Source: an uncultured Chitinophagaceae bacterium
GTDB lineage: Bacteria > Bacteroidota > Bacteroidia > Chitinophagales > Chitinophagaceae
Assembly (NCBI GenBank): GCA_934502905.1
Contig: CAKSVK010000092.1
Span: 1-14,152 of the forward strand
Reading direction: 5' to 3'
DNA: 14,152 nt
The position numbers and the translations under genes are program-made. This document shows, piece after piece, positions 7,249 to 13,383 of the stretch. The notes beneath the pieces were generated by a model. The model did no database searches. It was not told the DNA's origin and saw only the letters and a list, made by a program, of their open reading frames with translations. The stretch's first letter is position 1. Each line of letters starts with the position of its first letter.

Positions 7249-7770
7249 TCAGTATTTGCATTTAGGTGAATAAAGATTTTTTTGCTCCCATCCTTTTACA
7301 ATGCCTTTGGAGGGGTCCACACACTCAAAATATCCATGTGCAGGAGGTAACGCATGCTGAACAATTGTGAAGGCATTTTCTATCCTGCTCACTATCGCTA
7401 TCCGGGACAATTGGGTTATATCCAGTACCAGCAGGTCATTCCCGTTGTTGGTATACAAAAAGTTATGCAGAATACTTAATTCCTGCGCTCCCGGTACGGA
7501 AATGAAACCAAGCCGTTCCGGTAAGGCCGGATTGTCAATGGATATCACATGTATTCCTTTGCCATTCTCAACCTGGTACAGGCGTAAACCTTTCGTATAT
7601 ATCTTACCGGCATCTTCAATGGGTCGTGCGTCTTCAAAGCTAACAGTAGCTGTAGTGATCTTCGCTTCATACACAGGCGCATAGCCGGTTACTTCGTCAG
7701 GTGGCTGCTGATCGTTATTGCATCCGGTAATAAAAAGCAGGAGGGTTGCCAACATAAGAGTTTTGGTCAT
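7249..7770 (-). CDS. Short LVIVD-repeat lipoprotein
   Basis: A 173-residue protein with a lipobox FITGC (Cys17) followed by NNDQQ. Two LVIVD-like units are visible: IHVISIDNPALPERLG (73-88) and LLVLDITQLSRI (113-124). The C-terminus, YFECVDPSKGIVKGW then SPKCKY, has a Cys pair (150, 171) that could form a disulfide. It is related to the next gene but has only about two repeats, so it is either a paralogue with a separate job or half of a composite propeller. Each has its own signal and lipobox, so they are not one broken gene. It is first in the unit running from 7770 to 5194; a hairpin sits directly before its ATG, and no clear promoter box was found in the 87 bases upstream. Confidence 0.8.
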   Translation of the reverse strand: MTKTLMLATLLLFITGCNNDQQPPDEVTGYAPVYEAKITTATVSFEDARPIEDAGKIYTKGLRLYQVENGKGIHVISIDNPALPERLGFISVPGAQELSILHNFLYTNNGNDLLVLDITQLSRIAIVSRIENAFTIVQHALPPAHGYFECVDPSKGIVKGWEQKNLYSPKCKY

Positions 7771-7771
7771 A

Positions 7772-7803
7772 ATACTGGGTTATGCAGATTAACATACCAG
7801 TAT
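7772..7803 (-). promoter_or_regulatory. Hairpin in the leader directly before the LVIVD operon start codon
   Basis: On the minus strand ATACTGGTATG (7803-7793) can pair with CATA and CCAGTAT (7784-7772): seven pairs, a two-base bulge and four more pairs around an eight-base loop. The structure ends one base before the ATG at 7770, where the ribosome must bind. The upper arm also overlaps an 8-base palindrome, AGTATACT (7799-7806). It could control translation, be a protein-binding dyad, or be fortuitous; no known riboswitch is recognised. Confidence 0.4.
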
Positions 7804-7857
7804 ACTACTAAAACCGCCGCATGGTTGGGTAAAAAGATTTTTTACAGTAGCATGACA

Positions 7858-8571
7858 CTATCTCAACTGTGCCAGTGTTTTTACCAGCTTATGCAGCTGC
7901 TTATCGGTCTGATAGCCTTTAACCGTCTCTACCGGCTTGCCTTTATGGTAAATGGTCAGGATGGGAATTGCTTCTACGTTCAAATCCCTGGCCAGGGCTT
8001 TGGCTTCGTCTATATTTAACCGGTATACCAGCAACTGACCCGAATATTTTTTTGAAAGGGCATTCAGCGCAGGCTCCATTTGTTTGCACGGACCGCACCA
8101 GGGTGCGTAAAAATCAATCAGCAGTTTAGGATTGTCCTGTAAAAGCCTGTCAAAATCAACCCGGGTGAACTTATCCGGCGCTGCCTGCCCATCTGGCTGA
8201 AAAAGAGGCAATCCGCGATTCTCCCACGAAAGAATGCCACCGGTGAGCTCATAGACTTCGAAGCCCATTTTAACCAGTTCTTCCGCAGCTTTGGCGCTTC
8301 TGCCGCCTACCTTACAATACACAAGCACAGGCTGGTTTTTGTCCAAGGCTTCCAGTCGCTGCAAAAAATCGCTGTCGTAGGCATTTATATTTACGGCATC
8401 CTTTATATATCCGCTCTTAAATTCTTCCGGGGTTCTTACATCCACCAACTGCCCCCCGATCGAGTCATGCAACTTCTTAAAATCTTCCGGAGCCAGCTTC
8501 CGGGTTTGGCTGTAGCTGCTTACACCGGCGAGTAAAAAGAAGAATACCAGGAATCTCGTATACATAGCCAT
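7858..8571 (-). CDS. Exported rhodanese-thioredoxin fusion protein
   Basis: A 237-residue protein. A signal peptide (FLVFFFLLAGVSSYSQ) is followed by a rhodanese domain with VDVRTPEEF and active-site loop VYCKVGGRS, its catalytic Cys about 70 residues after the signal. A thioredoxin domain follows, with WCGPC and the cis-Pro in AIPIL. Both active sites are intact. The protein should act in the periplasm as a persulfide carrier or sulfurtransferase coupled to a dithiol reductant or oxidant; substrates are unknown. An in-frame TTG at 8589 exists, but it falls inside the -7 promoter box (8587-8594), so the ATG at 8571, or the one at 8565, is the real start. It is divergent from kdsC with a 69-base gap. 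Confidence 0.9.
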   Translation of the reverse strand: MAMYTRFLVFFFLLAGVSSYSQTRKLAPEDFKKLHDSIGGQLVDVRTPEEFKSGYIKDAVNINAYDSDFLQRLEALDKNQPVLVYCKVGGRSAKAAEELVKMGFEVYELTGGILSWENRGLPLFQPDGQAAPDKFTRVDFDRLLQDNPKLLIDFYAPWCGPCKQMEPALNALSKKYSGQLLVYRLNIDEAKALARDLNVEAIPILTIYHKGKPVETVKGYQTDKQLHKLVKTLAQLR

Positions 8572-8586
8572 TATTTTTTTGAACTT

Positions 8587-8613
8587 CAAAATTATGCCCT
8601 TTCAACAAGACAA
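8587..8613 (-). promoter_or_regulatory. Promoter of the rhodanese-thioredoxin gene
   Basis: The minus strand reads TAATTTTG (8594-8587), a full match to TAnnTTTG, with TTG (8613-8611) upstream and a 16-base spacer, slightly shorter than usual. Transcription should start near 8580, about ten bases before the ATG at 8571. This placement rules out the TTG at 8589 as start codon. Confidence 0.55.
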
Positions 8614-8627
8614 TGCGTTTTGTGTAT

Positions 8628-8635
8628 TAAGTTTG
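8628..8635 (+). promoter_or_regulatory. -7 box of kdsC, placed for a nearly leaderless mRNA
   Basis: TAAGTTTG is a full match to TAnnTTTG and ends five bases before the kdsC ATG at 8641. With the usual box-to-start distance, transcription begins at or next to the A of the ATG. No TTG is present at the -33 distance. Confidence 0.45.
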
Positions 8636-8640
8636 CCGCT

Positions 8641-9162
8641 ATGAACATACTTGAAAATTTTAAGAAAATAAAAACATTCGTTTTTGATGTAGACGGCGTA
8701 ATGACAGACGGATCCGTTCTGGTGCAGGGTGGCAGGGAATATTTTCGTTCGTTGAATACTAAAGACGGATATGCACTGCAACTGGCTGTAAAATCAGGGT
8801 TCAATGTAGCGGTCATCACCGGTGGCTATATGCCGGCGGTCATCGAAAGAATGGAATTTCTGGGGGTTACAAAAGTATTTCAGTCAGTAAAAAACAAGGT
8901 TACCTGCTTTGAAACATACTGTATTGAAAATAATATAAACCCGTCTGAAACGCTGTATATGGGTGACGATGTACCCGATTATGATGTGATGAAAGCTGTG
9001 GGACTGGCATGCTGCCCGGCAGATGCGGTCTCTGAGATAAAGGAAATATCCCATTATATTTCTCCACTGGCAGGAGGCAGGGGATGTGTAAGAGATGTGT
9101 TGGAAAAAGCGCTGAAGCTCAACGGGTGCTGGGAACTAAACACCAGCGTACGCAGCATGTAA
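8641..9162 (+). CDS. kdsC: 3-deoxy-D-manno-octulosonate 8-phosphate phosphatase (KdsC, HAD family)
   Basis: Removes the phosphate from Kdo 8-phosphate to give Kdo for LPS inner core. The 173-residue protein is a capless HAD phosphatase of normal KdsC length. Motif I is FVFDVDGVMTDG, with nucleophile Asp16 and acid/base Asp18. Then come the FRSLNTKDGYAL substrate segment (35-46), motif II VITGG with Thr60, motif III Lys at 84-86 (SVKNK), and motif IV GDDVPDYD (108-115). The C-terminal AGGRGCVRDVLE tail, which closes the neighbouring active site in KdsC tetramers, is present. The ATG at 8641 is chosen because the upstream in-frame TTG (8620) lies before the -7 box. Two tandem stop codons end the gene. 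No other Kdo gene is adjacent in this window. Confidence 0.92.
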   Translation: MNILENFKKIKTFVFDVDGVMTDGSVLVQGGREYFRSLNTKDGYALQLAVKSGFNVAVITGGYMPAVIERMEFLGVTKVFQSVKNKVTCFETYCIENNINPSETLYMGDDVPDYDVMKAVGLACCPADAVSEIKEISHYISPLAGGRGCVRDVLEKALKLNGCWELNTSVRSM

Positions 9163-9183
9163 TAACCGTCTGCTGTACAGCTG

Positions 9184-9217
9184 TTTGACATTTTCTATAA
9201 CCTTTTATATACCTTAG
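9184..9217 (+). promoter_or_regulatory. Candidate promoter of gcdH-aroK-DUF423
   Basis: TTTG (9184-9187) and TACCTTAG (9210-9217, seven of eight positions of TAnnTTTG) are separated by 22 bases. Transcription would begin near 9222, giving a leader of about 30 bases before the ATG at 9254. A 10-base palindrome GCTGTACAGC lies just upstream (9172-9181). Confidence 0.4.
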
Positions 9218-9253
9218 CTCTAATTATTTCAAACTCTACTTAAACAATAGCTT

Positions 9254-10438
9254 ATGGCGGCACGCACCGATCAGTTTATCAGTCCCGATTATGTATTGCT
9301 GGATGAACTGTTTACGGAAGAGCAGAAACTGATCAGGGAATCGGTAAGAGCTTATGTGAAAAAGGAAATATCTCCTATCATTGAGGAATATGCCCAGAAG
9401 GCTTCGTTTCCCAAACATATAGTGAAACAACTGGGAGAGCTGGGATGTTTCGGCCCTACCATCCCGGCAGAATATGGCGGAGGCGGCCTGGACTATATCA
9501 GCTACGGGCTGATGATGCAGGAACTGGAGCGGGGAGATAGCGGTGTAAGGTCCACTGCCTCCGTACAGGGAAGCCTGGTGATGTTTCCTATTCATGCATA
9601 CGGCAGTGAGGAGCAAAAGAAAAAATACCTGCCTAAGCTGGCCTCCGGAGAATGGCTGGGCTGCTTTGGCTTAACCGAGCCGGACCATGGGTCGAACCCT
9701 GCCGGGATGCTGACAAATTTCAAAGATGCAGGCGATCATGTGATCTTAAATGGCGCCAAAATGTGGATCAGCAATGCCCCCTTTGCACAGGTAGCTGTTG
9801 TATGGGCAAAAGATGAAAACGGAGATATACGCGGGTTGATCGTGGAGCGCGGCATGGAAGGCTTTACCACCCCCACCACCCACGACAAATGGAGCCTTCG
9901 GGCCTCTGCCACCGGTGAACTGGTTTTTGATAATGTGAAAGTGCCCAAAGAAAATATTTTCCCTGAAATAAAAGGATTGAAAGGCCCCCTGGGCTGCCTG
10001 ACCAAAGCCCGTTTTGGCATTGCCTGGGGCGCTGTAGGAGCTGCTATGGATTGTTATGACACAGCTCTCCGCTACTCAAAAGAAAGAGTTCAGTTTGATC
10101 GCCCTATCGGTGGATTTCAGCTACAGCAAAAAAAGCTGGCGGAAATGATCACGGAGATCACCAAGGCCCAACTGCTGAACTGGCGTATAGGCGTATTAAT
10201 GAATGAAGGAAGGGCTACACCGCAGCAGGTAAGCATGGCAAAAAGGAACGCATGCTTTATAGCTACCAACATATGCAGGGATGCCCGGCAGATGCTTGGC
10301 GGCATGGGTATCACCGGCGAGTATTCGGTGATGCGGCACATGATGAACCTGGAAAGTGTGATCACTTACGAAGGCACGCACGACATTCACCTGCTGATCA
10401 CTGGTATGGATGTTACCGGCTTAAACGCTTTTAAATAA
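9254..10438 (+). CDS. gcdH: Glutaryl-CoA dehydrogenase (acyl-CoA dehydrogenase family)
   Basis: An FAD enzyme of 394 residues that oxidises and decarboxylates glutaryl-CoA to crotonyl-CoA in lysine and tryptophan breakdown. It matches the GCDH branch rather than general acyl-CoA dehydrogenases. It has ELERGDSGVRS with Arg99, equivalent to the Arg that holds the substrate carboxylate, then TASVQGSLVM, the flavin loop GCFGLTEPDHGS (136-147), WISNAPFA, SLRASATGEL, and MNLESVITYEGTHDIH with the catalytic Glu373. Length is normal for the mature enzyme, without a targeting sequence. aroK begins three bases after its stop codon and in the same frame. No ETF or upstream lysine-degradation genes are in the window, so pathway direction is inferred from the family. 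Confidence 0.92.
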   Translation: MAARTDQFISPDYVLLDELFTEEQKLIRESVRAYVKKEISPIIEEYAQKASFPKHIVKQLGELGCFGPTIPAEYGGGGLDYISYGLMMQELERGDSGVRSTASVQGSLVMFPIHAYGSEEQKKKYLPKLASGEWLGCFGLTEPDHGSNPAGMLTNFKDAGDHVILNGAKMWISNAPFAQVAVVWAKDENGDIRGLIVERGMEGFTTPTTHDKWSLRASATGELVFDNVKVPKENIFPEIKGLKGPLGCLTKARFGIAWGAVGAAMDCYDTALRYSKERVQFDRPIGGFQLQQKKLAEMITEITKAQLLNWRIGVLMNEGRATPQQVSMAKRNACFIATNICRDARQMLGGMGITGEYSVMRHMMNLESVITYEGTHDIHLLITGMDVTGLNAFK

Positions 10439-10441
10439 ATT

Positions 10442-10969
10442 TTGTCAAATAATCCCGGATTGAAAATATTTCTTCTCGGTTTCATGGGAACCGGCAAAAC
10501 ATATTGGGGAAAACGATGGGCGGCTGAGCATAACCTGGAATTTTATGACCTGGATGCCTGCATTGAAGAAGCGACCGGGCTGACGATCCCCCAAATTTTC
10601 GCAGAGCATGGAGAAGGCTTTTTCCGGAAAAAAGAACAGGAATTGTTACACAGCTTTGCCGGCAAATCGAACTTTATCCTTTCTACAGGTGGAGGCACGC
10701 CCTGTTTCTTCGATAATATGGACTGGATGAACAGGCACGGTAAGACCATTTACCTGGAGACCCCGGTAAAAGTGTTAAAACAGAGACTGATCAGCGAGAA
10801 AGATCATCGTCCGCTGATAAAAAATTTAAAAGATGATGAAATAGAGATATTTATAAATAATAAACTAAATGAACGCAACGTTTATTACCAGCAGGCGGCT
10901 ATAATATTAGATACGGTATCTGTTGAGGATAGTACATTTTTAAAAATCAATTCAGACGATGTCAACTAA
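10442..10969 (+). CDS. aroK: Shikimate kinase
   Basis: Phosphorylates shikimate at the 3-hydroxyl with ATP in the aromatic amino-acid pathway. The P-loop GFMGTGKT is at 13-20. The shikimate-binding DLD is at 36-38, FFRKKE with its Arg at 62, STGGGTP at 81-87, the lid RPL at 123-125, and NERNVYY, whose Arg145 binds substrate. All key residues are present; 175 residues from this start is normal. The frame is open only from the gcdH stop codon and has no ATG before the P-loop. Translation must start at a TTG, either here at 10442 or at 10460, where TTG-AAA-ATA would give the usual short start, (M)KIFLLGFMG. The 3' end overlaps the DUF423 gene by 11 bases. Confidence 0.93.
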   Translation: MSNNPGLKIFLLGFMGTGKTYWGKRWAAEHNLEFYDLDACIEEATGLTIPQIFAEHGEGFFRKKEQELLHSFAGKSNFILSTGGGTPCFFDNMDWMNRHGKTIYLETPVKVLKQRLISEKDHRPLIKNLKDDEIEIFINNKLNERNVYYQQAAIILDTVSVEDSTFLKINSDDVN

Positions 10970-11396
10970 ACGACTTGTTCAAATAGGAGCCATTTTGGGT
11001 GCGCTGAGCGTGATCCTGGGGGCTTTTGGTGCGCACGGTCTTAAAAAACTGGTTTCGCCGGAAGCAGTAGCAACCTTTGAAACCGGCGTCCGGTACCAGT
11101 TCTACCACACTTTTGCTATTCTTGGTCTTGGGTACCTGTATAGGCGTATGCCCGGTAAGTTAATGGAATGGTCCGCTATATTTTTCCTGTCCGGGATTGC
11201 GCTGTTCAGTGGCTCGCTGTATGTACTGACATTCCTGGAAGCAACCGAAAATGTAGGATTAAAAGGTATCGGGGCGATCACGCCACTGGGTGGATTATGC
11301 TTTATCGCCGGATGGATCTGCCTATTTATCCAGGCATCTAAAGCCGGAAAGAACGAAAACAGGGAAAAACGAAGGGAAAGCTCCTCAGATTATTAA
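10959..11396 (+). CDS. DUF423 family small membrane protein (YgdD-like)
   Basis: A 145-residue inner-membrane protein with four predicted membrane helices (about 6-28, 49-62, 70-92, 103-125) and a charged C-terminal tail rich in Lys, Arg and Glu. The family marks GAFGAHGL (near 21-28) and TGVRYQFYHTFAIL (near 42-55) are both present. The function of DUF423/YgdD proteins is unknown. It overlaps aroK by 11 bases, so it is cotranscribed and probably coupled to it. Its stop codon is one base from the stop of the convergent histidine kinase gene, and I see no terminator hairpin with a U-tract in between. Confidence 0.9.
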   Translation: MSTKRLVQIGAILGALSVILGAFGAHGLKKLVSPEAVATFETGVRYQFYHTFAILGLGYLYRRMPGKLMEWSAIFFLSGIALFSGSLYVLTFLEATENVGLKGIGAITPLGGLCFIAGWICLFIQASKAGKNENREKRRESSSDY

Positions 11397-11397
11397 G

Positions 11398-13287
11398 TTA
11401 TAAATGCATTTGAAGGAATACATAATTCTCCCCGTTCCCGGATATGACTTTACCTGTGCCTTCTATCGTCTCCATTCTTTTCCGAATAACTGGTTTTATA
11501 CGTTCTTCCATTTTACTGACCTGCCCGCCGGCATAGCTTAATTTTATAGTTATACCATCATCAGCACGAATAACGATCATTACTTTTTCCACTTCAAGGT
11601 TTCTCAACCCTTTTAACACCTCCTTATAGGAAAGAAAAATATTCCGGCGCTTAATGCCGGACACCTCTGTTTCAGGAACTGATTCAGGCGTCTCAATCTC
11701 GTAAGATATATTACTGTTCTCAAAATATTCATGGGTAAAGCTCTTGATATACGACACCAGGCTTTCCAGCGTATCATTAGCCACTTTCATGCTCCAGATA
11801 ATAGCATTCATCTTATAAAGAAGATCATTGGCCGAATCCGATATCTTTTCTATCTCCGGCAATTCATTGGCAGTGGTTCTTTGTTTGGCCAGCTCACTCA
11901 ATAACCTGATGGCCGTCATCCCGCCCCCTAATTCATCATGCATGTCAGCAGATATACGATTTCTCTCATCCTGGTGCGTTTTCATAATGGCCAGCTGCTT
12001 TTCCAGCTCCAGCTTCTCTTCCTTTTTTGTTATAGCTTCTTCCCGCTTAACACGATGGATCAATTCCATCCGGCTCTTGTAGGTAAGTCCTACCAGGAAA
12101 AAGGAAAATTCACCTACAATTCCCATTTCATAATAAAACAACGGATGCGAAAGAACGGTATCCTGCAAAACAGGCGCCATCGTTATGGTAAGCGAAACAA
12201 AGCCAAATACTATAACACAGGCATTCCCGTATACAATATAATTCATCAGGCGGTTCCGTTGCCTTAAACCGATAGCTATAAAAAACATCCCGCCTGCAAC
12301 CAGGATATATTTCATAATCACCTCTATCAACTCCAATCCATTGAGGTTGTCCGTTAAAAAATAAAGCAGGGAATACACAATACCTGAAATAATGATAAAG
12401 GCCTTTGAATATGTCACTACCTTATGCAGCAAGGGATAATGTCGGCTGTTGATAGAAAGGAATTTCCGCAGAAATGCGATATAAAATAAAAGCCCTCCCA
12501 GGAAAAGCATGAAATCCAGGTACTCTTCAAAGAAATAATTAAACGACGAATTGGAGAGGTTAAGCTGCGCTTTAAGAAATAATACGGTTGCTGTAGTAAA
12601 TGCGTACAAGCTATAATAGAGGTACTCTTTTTTACGGTTAAACAAATAATTTGAAAATGAAAAAACAACCATCATATACATGATCCCCACCAATATGAAA
12701 GTGATGATATTAAGCAGGTCATTGTTGTTATGTATTTCCTCTATATGTAGCTTCAGAAAGTTCGGATGAACCAGTTGGGGCTTAAAAGTATTCACCTGTA
12801 TCTTGACAGGCTGCAGCAATGCATAATACACATTTTCTCCTGCGGGCGCTATGGTAATACTCCTGTAAGCATCATTGAACACAGGGTTTGTTACTGGCAC
12901 CATCCCCTCCGCTGACCGCCTGAATACCTGAAAAGATTTGAAATAATGCCCGGGATACAGAAAAATGGACTTCGCCGTATCCGATCTGTTTGCCAGTCTA
13001 ATTTTTATGTAGATGTATTTTGAGTTGATGTTTTTACCAAGCTTCCCTGTAGCGGGAATGACCGCCCCGATCGGCTCATAATCAAGAGAAGGAATATCGG
13101 CGACAGCCGTTAACGTGTGGGTGACCGCTACCTGGTATTTCTCCGGCGGCAGCGCGTAACTGTTTTGTATGGTGGCAATATTTATAGTAGGGTCAGCCTG
13201 TTGCCCTTTCGCCCTGGTAAACAAAAAAATAACAGCGATAAGAATGAGTAATAAGCGGCAGATGTTTGGTAATTTTATTAACAACAT
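11398..13287 (-). CDS. 7TMR-DISM sensor histidine kinase with degenerate ATP-binding domain
   Basis: A 629-residue membrane protein. The N-terminal signal/anchor (8-24) leads to a beta-rich extracytoplasmic domain of 7TMR-DISMED2 type (about 35-185), seven membrane helices (about 190-405) and a charged coiled coil (405-440). Next comes a HisKA_3 dimerisation domain, ERNRISADMHDELGGGMTAI, with phosphoacceptor His450. The C-terminal ATPase-like domain (545-629) still aligns over its whole length but lacks the key motifs. The N-box is KEVLKGLRN, without the Mg-binding Asn and the following Lys/His. The DxGxG box is replaced by YAGGQ, and the GNGL lid box is gone. No response regulator adjoins it. 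It could be an inactive or trans-phosphorylated sensor, or a phosphatase-only partner. The frame is unbroken, so this is not a recent frameshift. Confidence 0.88.
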   Translation of the reverse strand: MLLIKLPNICRLLLILIAVIFLFTRAKGQQADPTINIATIQNSYALPPEKYQVAVTHTLTAVADIPSLDYEPIGAVIPATGKLGKNINSKYIYIKIRLANRSDTAKSIFLYPGHYFKSFQVFRRSAEGMVPVTNPVFNDAYRSITIAPAGENVYYALLQPVKIQVNTFKPQLVHPNFLKLHIEEIHNNNDLLNIITFILVGIMYMMVVFSFSNYLFNRKKEYLYYSLYAFTTATVLFLKAQLNLSNSSFNYFFEEYLDFMLFLGGLLFYIAFLRKFLSINSRHYPLLHKVVTYSKAFIIISGIVYSLLYFLTDNLNGLELIEVIMKYILVAGGMFFIAIGLRQRNRLMNYIVYGNACVIVFGFVSLTITMAPVLQDTVLSHPLFYYEMGIVGEFSFFLVGLTYKSRMELIHRVKREEAITKKEEKLELEKQLAIMKTHQDERNRISADMHDELGGGMTAIRLLSELAKQRTTANELPEIEKISDSANDLLYKMNAIIWSMKVANDTLESLVSYIKSFTHEYFENSNISYEIETPESVPETEVSGIKRRNIFLSYKEVLKGLRNLEVEKVMIVIRADDGITIKLSYAGGQVSKMEERIKPVIRKRMETIEGTGKVISGNGENYVFLQMHL

Positions 13288-13301
13288 TCCATTTTGGTAT
13301 T

Positions 13302-13333
13302 CAAAGGTTATGGTTGCAAATCCGCTCAGCCAA
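13302..13333 (-). promoter_or_regulatory. Weak candidate promoter of the sensor kinase gene
   Basis: The minus strand reads AACCTTTG (13309-13302), seven of eight positions of TAnnTTTG, with TTG (13333-13331) 21 bases upstream. It would start transcription about ten bases before the ATG at 13287. Confidence 0.3.
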
Positions 13334-13350
13334 GCATAGTTGTAACACCT

Positions 13351-13358
13351 TATCTTTG
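13351..13358 (+). promoter_or_regulatory. -7 promoter box of ftsK
   Basis: TATCTTTG fully matches TAnnTTTG and would give a leader of about 20 bases before the ATG at 13384. A TTG at the normal -33 distance is not evident. Confidence 0.5.
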
Positions 13359-13383
13359 CAGGTAATATTACAGAATATTTTTC

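Noticed and set aside
6504..7770. The two adjacent LVIVD genes as one gene split by a frameshift
   Set aside because: Each has its own start codon, signal peptide and lipobox Cys, and the first ends in its own Cys-containing tail, so they are two genes.
7829..7845. GTAAAAA/TTTTTAC inverted repeat after the rhodanese-thioredoxin gene as a terminator
   Set aside because: The stem is nearly all A-T with a very short loop and no GC core; it is too weak to call without data.
11398..11655. Frameshift or truncation as the cause of the missing kinase motifs
   Set aside because: The frame is continuous, the final residues still align with normal homologues, and the changes are scattered across three motifs.
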